A DNA stretch of 64,000 nt from BPJU01 sp964425225 (GTDB lineage Bacteria > Planctomycetota > Planctomycetia > Pirellulales > Pirellulaceae), in NCBI GenBank assembly GCA_964425225.1, contig CAYRMD010000010.1, positions 1 through 64,000 on the forward strand, written 5' to 3'. Made by a program: the position numbers and the translations under genes. Positions 55,701-64,000 of this stretch are shown here, in pieces (the first letter of the stretch is position 1; every line of letters starts with the position of its first letter). The notes under the pieces were generated by a model. That model was given only the letters and a program-made list of their open reading frames with translations. It searched no databases and was not told where the DNA came from.

Positions 55701-56432
55701 CAAATGGTTCAAGTATTCGTCGCGACCAAGCGAGTGATCTCCGTAGGAGATAAGATGGCCGGTAGGCATGGCAATAAGGGTGTCGTGGCCAAAATCCTGC
55801 CGATCGAAGATATGCCGTATTTGGAAGATGGCACGCCCTTGCAAATCTTGCTCAACCCGCTGGGAGTTCCCAGCCGCATGAATGTCGGTCAAATTTTGGA
55901 GACCCACTTGGGTTGGGCCGGCGCGAAGCTTGGTTTCCAAGCGATTACACCGGTTTTCGACGGAGCCACCGAACAGGACATCAACCGCTGTCTGGAGGAG
56001 GCCAGCCTGCCACGCCATGGTAAGACACGATTGTATGATGGACGCACCGGAGAACCCTTGAGCCAGGAGACCACGGTCGGTTACATCTACATGATGAAGC
56101 TCCATCATTTGGTCGACGATAAGGTTCATGCACGCAGTACGGGACCCTACTCGTTGATTACGCAACAGCCGTTGGGTGGTAAGGCTCGGTTTGGCGGCCA
56201 ACGCTTTGGTGAAATGGAGGTGTGGGCGTTGGAGGCGTATGGTGCCGCGTATATCTTGCAGGAGTTATTGACCGTCAAGAGCGACGATGTGGAAGGGCGC
56301 ACCAAGATATATGAAGCCATGGTCAAAGGTGAAAACACGCTGGAAGCCGGCACACCCGCCAGCTTCGATGTGTTAACGAATGAAATCCGTGGTTTGGCAT
56401 TGAATATTCAACTGGAAAAACGGCGTGTCTGA
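52704..56432 (+). CDS. rpoB: RNA polymerase subunit beta
   Basis: This catalytic subunit of 1,242 residues is complete from MAIPAQRRLEFREIRRFGSG to the C-terminal LNIQLEKRRV. The rifampicin pocket reads LSQVVDQTNPLSQLTHERRL then SALGPGGL; the residues equivalent to E. coli Q513, D516, H526 and S531 are the sensitive ones. Switch and active-site motifs such as GDKMAGRHGNKGVV are present. I place the start at ATG 52704; an in-frame GTG three codons earlier is very close to AAGGAG. rpoC follows after 101 bases. Confidence 0.97.
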   Translation: MAIPAQRRLEFREIRRFGSGREYPVPPDLTQLQTQSYTAFLQPDVPPDKRKDIGLEAALREVFPIESYDKQIRLDYLGYTLGKPRYTPDECRQLRLTYGRPIHVRLRLTKPNHEVIEESVYLGEIPIMLGGGEFIINGAERVVVSQLHRSPGIDFVKDEEVQADHDIPSCRIIPERGSWIELNITKKETLAVRIDQTGKFSVMTLLRAMDPAFSTNADILRAFYPTTVEKIVDGRSAAKIENKVAVDDIVYPPDSERAGEIIVEAGHRITKNAAEIICTSGMKKVEVMPAPDSPLILNSLLEDPSTCHEDALLRIYQRLRPGNPPQLEKARTLLHEKFYDPNRYRLGKVGRFRINRRLGLNVPETVMTLRPEDLVCAIKHLVHLAQQGSSAQLDDIDHLGNRRLRTIDELACEEIRKGLFKMRRTAQERMNQKDLEELTPKSLINPKSVSAAIEYFFGRGELSQVVDQTNPLSQLTHERRLSALGPGGLNRKRAGFEVRDVHISHYGRICPIETPEGTNIGLISSLAIYASIDEYGFLTTPYRKVKKGVVTDEIVRLRADEEAEAYVAPADTKLDGNRIVPGPHLIARHRADFELVTPEQINYMDVAPNQMVGVSAGLIPFLEHDDANRALMGSNMQRQAVPLLVSEPPLVATGLEKIVASNSSMVVKARRAGKVTYVDAERIVIGQDEYPLKKFVRLNERTCLNQKPVVRVGDKVEAGQVIADGASTYGGELALGRNVLVGFMSFDGFNFEDAIIISEELVRNDVYTSIHIEVFDIEMRETKLGREEFTRDIPNVSEKALRNLDDNGIVHVGTYVKPGDILVGKVAPKSKTELTPEEKLLHAIFGRAGEDVKNESLEVPSGVEGIVISTQRFSQRRSLSEEERKKFDRELKEAEQQGNAQIADAFLEMIEAMEKVVGKPITDEDGTPLSRDQDLKFLVEKAQSFRFEQVTSRLRSESKIAELEKLYKKHWPSVDLAIEARDRRVNSLRRGEELRSGVLQMVQVFVATKRVISVGDKMAGRHGNKGVVAKILPIEDMPYLEDGTPLQILLNPLGVPSRMNVGQILETHLGWAGAKLGFQAITPVFDGATEQDINRCLEEASLPRHGKTRLYDGRTGEPLSQETTVGYIYMMKLHHLVDDKVHARSTGPYSLITQQPLGGKARFGGQRFGEMEVWALEAYGAAYILQELLTVKSDDVEGRTKIYEAMVKGENTLEAGTPASFDVLTNEIRGLALNIQLEKRRV

Positions 56433-56533
56433 TCGGGGACAAGGCACGGAGCGTGGCGGTCGTTCCTCAGGCCGCCGACGCTCGATGTGGTTCACCCAAC
56501 CCGGTAACCCATTCTCACAAGGAGTTTGGAACC

Positions 56534-59500
56534 ATGTCGGCTAATGAAGGTTCCTACGACCGAATCAACGACTACACGGCTGTCAAAATCAGCCTGGCGC
56601 GTCGGGAGGATATTCTGGGTTGGTCGCACGGCGAGGTGAAAAAGGCCGAGACGATCAATTACCGCACCTACCGTCCGGAAAAAGACGGGTTGTTTTGTGA
56701 GCGGATTTTCGGACCGGAGAAGGACTGGGAATGCGCCTGCGGCAAATACCGCGGAATGAAGTATAAGGGGATGATTTGCGACCGCTGCAGCGTGAAAGTC
56801 ACCCACTCCCGTGTGCGCCGCAAGCGCATGGGCCACATCCAGTTGGCAACTCCGGTAGTCCACATCTGGTTTTTCAAGTCGATACCCAGCCGTTTGGGTA
56901 CCCTGTTGGAGATGAAAACCAGTAGTCTGGAGAAGGTGATCTATTACCAGGACTACGTGGTCATTGATCCGAAGGATACACCGCTTCAATCCCAACAGTT
57001 GCTGACGGCCGAAGAGTATCGCGACGCGCGGGCTCAATACGGTGAAGGCGCATTCGAAGCCGACATCGGCGCATCGGCCATCCGCAAACTCCTGCAACGT
57101 TTAGATCTGGTGGCCTTGTCGCGCCAATTGCGAGAGGAGTTAGCCTCGACCGAGGCAAAGCAGCGGAAAAAAGATCTGATTAATCGCTTGAAACTCGTGG
57201 AAGCGATCCGCGACAGCGACAATCGTCCCGAATGGATGGTGTTGGATGTCATTCCGGTGATCCCGCCCGACCTTCGCCCCTTAGTACTTCTGGATTCCGG
57301 CCATTTTGCCACCAGCGACTTGAACGATTTGTATCGGCGGATCATCAACCGGAACAACCGCCTGCGCAAGCTCATCGATCTGAATGCTCCCGAAGTGATC
57401 ATCCATAACGAGAAACGGATGGTTCAGCAGTCGGTCGATGCTTTGTTCGACAACGCGCGCTGTCGACGTCCGGTTGTTGGTAGTAGCAATCGTCCCCTGA
57501 AATCGCTTACCGACATGATCAAAGGCAAGCAGGGGCGGTTCCGCGAAAACCTCCTCGGCAAACGCGTCGATTATTCAGCACGCAGCGTCATTGTCGTGGG
57601 GCCCACGTTGAAACTGCACCAATGTGGTTTGCCGAAAAAGATCGCCCTGGAACTCTATCAGCCCTTTATTATCCGGCAACTCAAAGAGCTCCAACATGCC
57701 GATACCATCAAGAGCGCTAAGAAGATGCTCGAGCGGCGGGACGAGGAAGTGTGGGATATTCTCGAACAGGTCATCCGCAACCATCCCGTGTTGCTCAACC
57801 GAGCTCCCACGCTGCACCGCATGGGCATTCAGGCGTTCGAGCCGGTGTTAGTGGAAGGCAATGCGATCCATTTGCATCCGCTGGTGTGCCGAGGTTTCAA
57901 TGCGGACTTCGATGGCGACCAAATGGCGGTGCATCTGCCGTTGTCGATCGAAGCGCAGGTAGAAGCCCACACGCTGATGATGTCGACTCACAACATTTTC
58001 GCTCCCGCCAACGGACGCCCGATCATGAGTCCTTCACAAGACATCGTGATGGGCTGCAACTACATCACGCTGATGTTGCCCAATCGTAAAGGCGACGGGA
58101 TGGTTTTCGCCTCGTTGGAAGAAGCGGATCTAGCGTATTCGTTGGGCATCATCGATATGCATGCTCGGATCAAAGTCCGCTTGCCCAAGGACCGGCGCGT
58201 CAAGACCGAAGATGATACTCCGTTGCCACCCGGCCAGGTCATCGAAACGACGTACGGACGCATTCTGTTCAACATGATGTTGCCCAAGGGCATGGACTTT
58301 TATAACCAGCCGCTCAAAAGCGGCGACCTTGCCAACGTAATCTCAGATTGTTATCAGCGGCTAGGTCGCCGAGCGACGATTCAGTTGTTAGATGACATGA
58401 TGCGCCTTGGCTTCCGTGAAAGTACGCGAAGCGGTTTGTCGTTTGCCACTGACGATCTTCTCACCCCGCCGTCGAAGCCCCATATCATCGCCGAGGCAGA
58501 TAAGGTGGTGATGAAATTGCGGCGCAATTACGAACGCGGGGCAATTACCGATCAGGAACGCTACAACCAGGTGATCGAGCAGTGGACGCACGTGCGCGAG
58601 CAGATTACTAAGGAGATGCTCGAGTGTATGGAACGGGACGATCGCGGAGGAGGCTATGTTAACCCGGTATTCCTGATGGCAAACTCGGGTGCCCGAGGCG
58701 GCATCGAACAGATTCGGCAGTTGGCCGGTATGCGCGGTCTGATGGCCAAACCCAACGGTCAGATTTTGGAAACACCGATCAAGTCGAATTTCCGGGAAGG
58801 CCTGACCGTACTGGAGTATTTCAGCTCCACACACGGTGCCCGTAAAGGGCTAGCCGATACGGCGCTTAAGACCGCTGACTCCGGTTACCTGACCCGAAAG
58901 CTCGCCGACGTCGCCCAGAACGTGGTAGTCACGATGCACGATTGCGGTACGTCCCAGGGCATTACCAAAGGAGTGATTTACCGCGGCGAGAAAGTCGAGG
59001 TACGCTTGTCGGATGCCATCTGTGGTCGTGTCAGTCGCCAAAACATTGTCGACCCGGTCACCGACGAGGTAATTGTTCGAGAAAACGAATTGATCACGGC
59101 CGAAATCGCTCGGCGTATCGAAGACCTTGGTCTGGAGAAAATCCAGGTTCGTAGTCCGATGACATGTGACGCGCCCTTGGGGGTCTGCCAACTGTGCTAT
59201 GGCATGGACTTATCGACGGGCGACTTAGTCGAAGAAGGGATGGCCGTTGGCATTATTGCTGCGCAAAGCATCGGCGAACCCGGAACCCAATTGACGATGC
59301 GGACCTTCCATATTGGCGGTTCCGCACAAACGCAACTTGAAGAACATGAGATCGTTGCCAAACGGGCCGGGACGGTGCACTTTACGCGCATCAAATCCAC
59401 TCGCAATCGCGAAGGACGCAGCATCGTCCTTAAGGCAAATGGCGAAATCGCCTTGCTCGATTCCAAAGGGCGCGAGCTGGAAAAATACGATGTCCCCATG

Positions 59501-60853
59501 GGCGCAACCCTGCTCGTCGATGAAAACCAGCAAGTGCAAGCTGGCCAGAAGTTGTGCGAATGGGACCCGCACAGTGTTCCAATCTTGTGCGAAGTGGCCG
59601 GTAAGGTGCGTTATGAGGACGTTATCGAGGGTGTGACGGTGCGGATGGAAAAAGACCCGACGGGACACATCCGCCGGCGCATCATCGATTTCCGCGGCGA
59701 TTACCAGCCGCAGATCGTTGTGGAAAGCCCCGACGGAGTCGTGCTGGACGTCTACTTCCTACACGAAAAAGCACATATCGAAGTCGAAGAAGGCCAATTG
59801 GTTAGCCCAGGTGATGTGTTAGCCAAGACGCCGCGTGAAGTGTCCGGTATTACGGATATCACCGGCGGCTTGCCCCGGGTAACCGAATTGTTCGAAGCTC
59901 GTCGACCGAAAGATCCGGCGGTAATGGCTGAGATCGACGGACGGGTAGAGATTTCTACCGAAAAGAAACGCGGAAAGCGATCGATCAAGATCATTCCTGA
60001 AGTGGGGGAACCGGTCGAGCACTTGCTGCCATATGGCAAACGGCTCCTGGTGCACTCCGGCGACTATGTGCGCGCCGGTGCACCGTTGATCGAAGGTCCA
60101 CTTGAGCCGCACGACATTTTGCGCGTATCCGGTGAAGAAGCCGTGCAACAGTATCTGTTGCATGAAATCCAGCAAGTTTACCGCAGCCAGCGCGTGGATA
60201 TCAATGATAAACATATCGAAATCATTATTGCTCGCATGCTCCGCAAAGTACACATTGACGACGCCGGAGACACCAATTTGTTGCCGGGCAGTGAAATGGA
60301 TAAGTTTGAATTCCGAGCGGTTAATGAGCGCTTGCGCCAATGTGTGAAGATAACGGATCCAGGTTCGACGGATTTCGAGGTGGGAGCTATTGTGCCGCGT
60401 GAAGTTTTCGAGCAGCGCAATGCACAGATTGCGGCGCTCGGAGGCCAGCCGGCTAAGGGTACGAAGCCCCAAGAAGCTACCGCAAGCACCCAACTGTTGG
60501 GAATTACCCGTGCCGCGGTGCAAAGTGACAGCTTTATCTCGGCCGCTAGCTTCCAGGAGACCACCAAAGTGCTTACCGAGGCAGCCCTGGCTGGAAAAGT
60601 CGACCGCTTGGTCGGGTTAAAGGAAAACGTGATTCTTGGCCACCTGATTCCCGCCGGTACAGGATTCCGACTCTATCAAGAGGCCGATGTGCGTTTCCAT
60701 CCCGAGGCGCTCGAGGCACTCACCAGCTCGGTGTCGCGCCCATCGCATGCCAGCTTCCCGCTGTTGCAGCCGGGCAACGGTGATGGTGCCGAAAGCACTC
60801 AGGCAGTCGAAGGAACCGGTGCTTTGGATCGCTTGCTCGGTGGTGAAACCTAA
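56534..60853 (+). CDS. rpoC: RNA polymerase subunit beta-prime
   Basis: This subunit holds the catalytic magnesium site NADFDGDQMAVH. It also has the N-terminal zinc ribbon (CACGKYRGMKYKGMICDRC), the second zinc site (CDAPLGVCQLCYG) and the trigger-loop region SIGEPGTQLTMRTFHIGG. It has 1,439 residues. The start ATG 56534 follows AAGGAG; earlier in-frame codons are not conserved sequence. A 16-base GACGTGC-AG-GCACGTC dyad (60886-60901) lies 32 bases past the stop. Confidence 0.97.
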   Translation: MSANEGSYDRINDYTAVKISLARREDILGWSHGEVKKAETINYRTYRPEKDGLFCERIFGPEKDWECACGKYRGMKYKGMICDRCSVKVTHSRVRRKRMGHIQLATPVVHIWFFKSIPSRLGTLLEMKTSSLEKVIYYQDYVVIDPKDTPLQSQQLLTAEEYRDARAQYGEGAFEADIGASAIRKLLQRLDLVALSRQLREELASTEAKQRKKDLINRLKLVEAIRDSDNRPEWMVLDVIPVIPPDLRPLVLLDSGHFATSDLNDLYRRIINRNNRLRKLIDLNAPEVIIHNEKRMVQQSVDALFDNARCRRPVVGSSNRPLKSLTDMIKGKQGRFRENLLGKRVDYSARSVIVVGPTLKLHQCGLPKKIALELYQPFIIRQLKELQHADTIKSAKKMLERRDEEVWDILEQVIRNHPVLLNRAPTLHRMGIQAFEPVLVEGNAIHLHPLVCRGFNADFDGDQMAVHLPLSIEAQVEAHTLMMSTHNIFAPANGRPIMSPSQDIVMGCNYITLMLPNRKGDGMVFASLEEADLAYSLGIIDMHARIKVRLPKDRRVKTEDDTPLPPGQVIETTYGRILFNMMLPKGMDFYNQPLKSGDLANVISDCYQRLGRRATIQLLDDMMRLGFRESTRSGLSFATDDLLTPPSKPHIIAEADKVVMKLRRNYERGAITDQERYNQVIEQWTHVREQITKEMLECMERDDRGGGYVNPVFLMANSGARGGIEQIRQLAGMRGLMAKPNGQILETPIKSNFREGLTVLEYFSSTHGARKGLADTALKTADSGYLTRKLADVAQNVVVTMHDCGTSQGITKGVIYRGEKVEVRLSDAICGRVSRQNIVDPVTDEVIVRENELITAEIARRIEDLGLEKIQVRSPMTCDAPLGVCQLCYGMDLSTGDLVEEGMAVGIIAAQSIGEPGTQLTMRTFHIGGSAQTQLEEHEIVAKRAGTVHFTRIKSTRNREGRSIVLKANGEIALLDSKGRELEKYDVPMGATLLVDENQQVQAGQKLCEWDPHSVPILCEVAGKVRYEDVIEGVTVRMEKDPTGHIRRRIIDFRGDYQPQIVVESPDGVVLDVYFLHEKAHIEVEEGQLVSPGDVLAKTPREVSGITDITGGLPRVTELFEARRPKDPAVMAEIDGRVEISTEKKRGKRSIKIIPEVGEPVEHLLPYGKRLLVHSGDYVRAGAPLIEGPLEPHDILRVSGEEAVQQYLLHEIQQVYRSQRVDINDKHIEIIIARMLRKVHIDDAGDTNLLPGSEMDKFEFRAVNERLRQCVKITDPGSTDFEVGAIVPREVFEQRNAQIAALGGQPAKGTKPQEATASTQLLGITRAAVQSDSFISAASFQETTKVLTEAALAGKVDRLVGLKENVILGHLIPAGTGFRLYQEADVRFHPEALEALTSSVSRPSHASFPLLQPGNGDGAESTQAVEGTGALDRLLGGET

Positions 60854-60885
60854 CCAATGTAGCCGGTTGATCCAACGCGGGCATT

Positions 60886-60901
60886 GACGTGCAGGCACGT
60901 C
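60886..60901. other. Dyad between rpoC and rpsL
   Basis: GACGTGC and GCACGTC flank two bases. It may form a small hairpin after rpoC, without a T-tract. Attenuator or processing site are possibilities. Confidence 0.35.
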
Positions 60902-60980
60902 GTGCTCAAAATACATGTTCCTACCTGGACCGGTGGTAGCTCGTTGGCTGCCTGTTTAAAGAACTGCATCAGGAGAAATT

Positions 60981-61355
60981 ATGCCCACGATCAACCAGTT
61001 GGTACGCCGTCCACGGCGGCCAAAACGCAAACATAGCAAGTCCCCGGTTCTAGAAGGCTGCCCGCAAAAGCAGGGAGTTTGCCTTCAGGTAAAAACCATG
61101 ACGCCAAAAAAGCCCAACTCGGCATTACGTAAAATTGCTCGAGTGCGGCTCAGCAATGGCAAGGAGGTCACCGTTTACATCCCAGGGGAAGGACATAATT
61201 TGCAGGTGCACAATATTGTGTTGGTACGGGGTGGGCGCGTACGGGATCTGCCCGGTGTGCGGTACCAGGTAATTCGTGGTACCCGCGACACGTTAGGAGT
61301 CGAAGGGCGACGACAGTCGCGTAGCCGTTACGGAGCCAAGAAACCCACCAAATAG
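60981..61355 (+). CDS. rpsL: Ribosomal protein S12
   Basis: This decoding-centre protein has 124 residues: MPTINQLVRRPRRPKRKHSK, the TPKKPNSALRKIARVRLSNG block and GRVRDLPGVRYQVIRGTRDT. K43 is the usual residue. At position 88, where most bacteria have Lys (GGRVKDLPG), this protein has Arg; this is the change known as K88R (E. coli K87R) that gives streptomycin resistance. It heads the str-type group rpsL-rpsG-fusA. Confidence 0.97.
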   Translation: MPTINQLVRRPRRPKRKHSKSPVLEGCPQKQGVCLQVKTMTPKKPNSALRKIARVRLSNGKEVTVYIPGEGHNLQVHNIVLVRGGRVRDLPGVRYQVIRGTRDTLGVEGRRQSRSRYGAKKPTK

Positions 61356-61417
61356 ATCTCCGTGGCTTTGCGGCTGTAAATCAACTCGGCCGGCCCGGTG
61401 ACCGAGGAGGTTGTCCT

Positions 61418-61888
61418 ATGGGACGCAGGACTGCTAGTGCTATACAATTGAAACCCGATCCTAAGTACGGCTCGCTATTGGTAAGCAAATTCATTAATTG
61501 TTTGATGCATAACGGCAAGAAATCTGTTGCCCAAAGACTGTTTTATCAGGCAATGGACGAAATCCGCCGGAAGGCTCCGGACAAAGATCCACTGGAAGTA
61601 TTTCAACAGGCCGTTGAAAACGTCAAACCCCAAATTGAAGTGCGTTCCCGGCGGGTCGGGGGGGCTGCGTATCAGGTACCCATGCAGGTAAGTCGGAACC
61701 GGCAGCAATCGCTGGCGATCCGCTGGATTGTGATGGCAGCGCGCGAGAAAAAAGGGCGCGCGATGTATTTGAAGTTGGCCGATGAGCTTCTAGCAGCTTA
61801 CAATCGGGAGGGAGCGGCGATTGCCCGCCGCGAACAGGTTCACCGGATGGCGGAGGCAAACAAGGCATTCGCGCATTTTGCCTGGTAA
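61418..61888 (+). CDS. rpsG: Ribosomal protein S7
   Basis: This 156-residue head-assembly protein carries DPKYGSLLVSKFINCLMHNG, NVKPQIEVRSRRVGGAAYQV and a C-terminus VHRMAEANKAFAHFAW. GAGGTTG lies just before ATG 61418. It is followed by a terminator-like hairpin before fusA. Confidence 0.96.
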   Translation: MGRRTASAIQLKPDPKYGSLLVSKFINCLMHNGKKSVAQRLFYQAMDEIRRKAPDKDPLEVFQQAVENVKPQIEVRSRRVGGAAYQVPMQVSRNRQQSLAIRWIVMAAREKKGRAMYLKLADELLAAYNREGAAIARREQVHRMAEANKAFAHFAW

Positions 61889-61904
61889 ATATCCTCAGCC
61901 CAGC

Positions 61905-61949
61905 AACCGCGCCGGTGCTTTGCGACAGCATTGCGTGCGGTTTTTTTTT
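61905..61949 (+). terminator. Terminator-like hairpin between rpsG and fusA
   Basis: AACCGC (61905-61910) pairs with GCGGTT (61937-61942), followed by a run of nine T (61941-61949). It would separate or attenuate fusA expression from rpsL-rpsG. Confidence 0.5.
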
Positions 61950-61987
61950 GCGCATGTTATCGTGCCGCTTCCAGGAGCAGCCATGCT

Positions 61988-64000
61988 ATGGCACGGCAAA
62001 TCGAAAAGCTTCGCAACATTGGGATCATCGCCCATATCGATGCAGGTAAAACGACGCTCACCGAGCGCATGCTCTTTTATAGCGGCGCCAAGCATCGAGT
62101 CGGTTATGTCGACGAAGGTACGACGGAAACGGATGAAGATCCCGAAGAGCAAGAACGCGGTATCACAATTTATGCCGCCTGTGTTACATTCCGGTGGCGC
62201 GATGCCCATATTAACCTGCTCGATACTCCCGGACACGTAGACTTTACGGCAGAAGTCGAACGCTGTCTCCGCGTCCTGGATGGAGCCGTGGTGGTATTCA
62301 GTGCCCGGGAGGGAGTCGAAGCGCAAAGTGAAACGGTTTGGCATCAGGCCGATCGTTACCGAGTTCCCCGGTTAGCGTTCATCAACAAACTGGACCGCGA
62401 AGGTGCGGATTTCTATGCGGTGCTGGGGCAAATGCGAGAACGCCTTCATGCCGAACCCCTGGTCCTGCAAATACCGGCGGGGCAAGGTCCCCCGCACGGC
62501 TCCGACCCCTTTCGAGGCGTCATCGATCTCATTGAGCAGAAATTGCTCGTTTTCGACCCCCACACCGAGGGAAAATTGATTCATTATGAGTCGATCCCTG
62601 CTTCCCTGCAGGAGGAAGCGCAAATTTGGCGTGCTACTCTGGTGGAAACACTCTATAACTACAGCGACCAATTAATGGAGCTGGCCCTCCAAGAAAAACC
62701 GATTCCTAACGAATTAATCCGAAAGGTAATTCGTCAGTGTACGGTCAATCATCAGGTGCAACCGGTCCTTTGTGGTTCGGCTTTGCACGGCATTGGCGTA
62801 CAACCCGTGCTCGACGCGGTCGTGGATTACCTTCCCAGTCCGTTGGATCTGCCCCCCGTGGAAGGTACTGACTTGGATCGGCGTTCTCCCAAAAAACTAA
62901 TCCGCAAGCCTTTGGATAGCGAGCCGTTTTGTGCATTGGTCTTCAAAGTGATCCCCGCAAAAACGGGAGATTGGGTTTGGGTGCGCGTCTATTCCGGACA
63001 GCTCAAAGCCAACTCACGCGTCCTCAATCCCGGTAAGGATAAGAAGGAAAATGTCTCTCAGCTTTGGCAAATTCATGCCACGAAAAGACAGCGGGATGGA
63101 CAGGTCGACCAAGTCGCGGCTGGGGACATCGTGGGCCTGATTGGCCCTCGCTATTCGGTTACGGGCGATACCTTGTGTGACCCGAAGCATCCCATTCTTT
63201 TAGAGCCAATCCAATTCCCAGACACGGTGATTTCGATGTCGATCGAGCCGGAAACGTCGTTGGAACGCGACAAGCTCCGTGAAGCCTTGGAAATGCTCAA
63301 GCGGCAAGATCCGACGCTTCACGTGCGCACGGAAGACTCGGGCCAGACGGTCTTGTCCGGGATGGGTGAGTTGCACTTGGAAATTGTCAAGAATCGTCTT
63401 CTCCGGGATTTTCGGCTTAATGTTCGATTCCGGCCGCCGCAGGTAAATTATCGGGAAACCGTGGCGCACGCAGCCGAGGCCACGGGTGAATGCCACCGAC
63501 AAATGGCCGGACAAACGTTGTTCGCTCGTGTACGCCTGCGGCTGGAACCGGGCAGCGTCGAGGGTGCGCCGGGTGCCGTACGCAATGAGTGTCCGGCCGA
63601 ACGTGTACCACCTGAGTATTTGTCGGCCATCCTTGATGAGTTGCGGACGGCTACGTATGGCAGTGGGCCGATCAGCGGTTCGCCTCTGATGAATATTGTT
63701 GTGACGCTTTTGGACGCCGAGCTCACGGAACAGAGCAACGAAGTGGCATTTCGGATCGCCGCACGCGATGCATTCGATAAAGCACTGCAGGAAGCCCGGG
63801 CTGTGCTCCTGGAACCGATCATGCGATTGGTCGTCACTACTCCGGAGGAGTTTCTGGGCGACCTGGTGAACGACCTTCAACAACGGCGGGCTCTCATCGA
63901 AAAAACCGAAATCCGCGGTCCCGTGGCGGTGATCTCAGCCCGCGCACCGCTTAAGGAATTGTTCGGTTACTCGAGTGCCATGCGGAGCCTCAGTCAGGGC
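61988..64000 (+). CDS. fusA: Elongation factor G, spirochaete/planctomycete-type (partial, runs off window)
   Basis: This translocation GTPase is open for 671 codons to the window end, so the last part of domain V is missing. It begins MARQIEKLRNIGIIAHIDAG. G1 is AHIDAGKT (15-22), switch I RGITIYAACVTF, G3 DTPGH, G4 NKLD (usually NKMD) and G5 GSALHGIGV. The stretches YSGAKHRVGYVDEGTT and VFSAREGVEAQSETVWHQAD fit the spdEFG group (the EF-G form of spirochaetes, planctomycetes and some delta-proteobacteria) better than canonical EF-G. In that group one paralogue does translocation and the other ribosome recycling; its place next to rpsG suggests the translocation paralogue. ATG 61988 is chosen from the conserved N-terminus; GGAGCAG stands upstream. 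Confidence 0.9.
   Translation, partial: MARQIEKLRNIGIIAHIDAGKTTLTERMLFYSGAKHRVGYVDEGTTETDEDPEEQERGITIYAACVTFRWRDAHINLLDTPGHVDFTAEVERCLRVLDGAVVVFSAREGVEAQSETVWHQADRYRVPRLAFINKLDREGADFYAVLGQMRERLHAEPLVLQIPAGQGPPHGSDPFRGVIDLIEQKLLVFDPHTEGKLIHYESIPASLQEEAQIWRATLVETLYNYSDQLMELALQEKPIPNELIRKVIRQCTVNHQVQPVLCGSALHGIGVQPVLDAVVDYLPSPLDLPPVEGTDLDRRSPKKLIRKPLDSEPFCALVFKVIPAKTGDWVWVRVYSGQLKANSRVLNPGKDKKENVSQLWQIHATKRQRDGQVDQVAAGDIVGLIGPRYSVTGDTLCDPKHPILLEPIQFPDTVISMSIEPETSLERDKLREALEMLKRQDPTLHVRTEDSGQTVLSGMGELHLEIVKNRLLRDFRLNVRFRPPQVNYRETVAHAAEATGECHRQMAGQTLFARVRLRLEPGSVEGAPGAVRNECPAERVPPEYLSAILDELRTATYGSGPISGSPLMNIVVTLLDAELTEQSNEVAFRIAARDAFDKALQEARAVLLEPIMRLVVTTPEEFLGDLVNDLQQRRALIEKTEIRGPVAVISARAPLKELFGYSSAMRSLSQG

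Noticed and set aside
52704..56432. Intrinsic rifampicin resistance from rpoB
   Set aside because: The residues equivalent to Q513, D516, H526 and S531 are the sensitive forms; neighbouring changes (V for F514 and M515) are not diagnostic.

Overview
The window looks like a chromosome segment of a planctomycete, probably of the Pirellula/Thermogutta side of the phylum. This is inferred from several things together: an FG-GAP plus ASPIC/UnbV secreted protein, several small membrane families I associate with planctomycetes, an L17 with extra insertions, an EF-G of the spirochaete/planctomycete/delta-proteobacteria type, LpxA and outer-membrane proteins implying a Gram-negative-type envelope, and long repeat-filled intergenic stretches. 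Base composition is moderate and coding density is uneven. The first 40 kb is loosely packed accessory sequence; the last 18 kb is compact translation and transcription machinery.

Layout. 0.3-2 kb: a secreted beta-propeller-type protein. 2.8-10.4 kb: a heavy-metal resistance island with a secreted cysteine-rich protein, a CzcB/CusB-like adaptor, a CzcA-like RND pump, a small cysteine/histidine-rich putative lipoprotein and a DmeF-type cation diffusion facilitator. 10.5-18.3 kb (minus strand): a second tripartite efflux system (permease, adaptor, TolC-like protein). Every gene of it is broken by stops and frameshifts, yet the divergent PadR-type regulator at 18.5 kb is intact. 19.3-23.1 kb: a thioredoxin-fold DUF255 protein, then an outer-membrane barrel protein and a membrane-anchored partner. 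25-28 kb: a small zinc-ribbon membrane protein, lpxA and an extended folK. 28.4-32.6 kb: a 749-residue membrane protein of unknown role behind an array of palindromes, then a compact three-gene set of an Rcp1-like response regulator, a tandem bacterial microcompartment (BMC) shell protein and a stand-alone B3/B4-domain protein. 32.7-33.7 kb: a PfkB/HldE-like sugar kinase.

33.8-36.6 kb: rpmJ-rpsM-rpsK-rpoA-rplQ behind a good promoter. 37-46.3 kb: a MaoC-like hydratase, a small membrane protein, a CocE/NonD hydrolase, an Ap4A phosphorylase-like protein, a deoxyhypusine-synthase-like protein and a double-domain M16 protease. 46.4-64 kb: tRNA-Thr, -Tyr, -Gly, -Thr, tuf, tRNA-Trp, secE, nusG, rplKAJL, rpoBC, rpsL, rpsG and fusA, the last cut by the window end. 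The tRNA-tuf-secE-nusG-rplKAJL-rpoBC order is the one known from E. coli, with tRNA-Trp added.

The most striking unexplained structure is a composite intergenic repeat of about 340 bp: an inverted-repeat hairpin followed by a conserved 250-bp body. It occurs in three degenerate full-length copies (2.2-2.5 kb, 23.2-23.6 kb inverted, 38.7-39.1 kb) plus fragments. Other leads are the BMC/response-regulator/B3-B4 operon and the cysteine/histidine motif shared by the metal-efflux adaptor and the small downstream lipoprotein.
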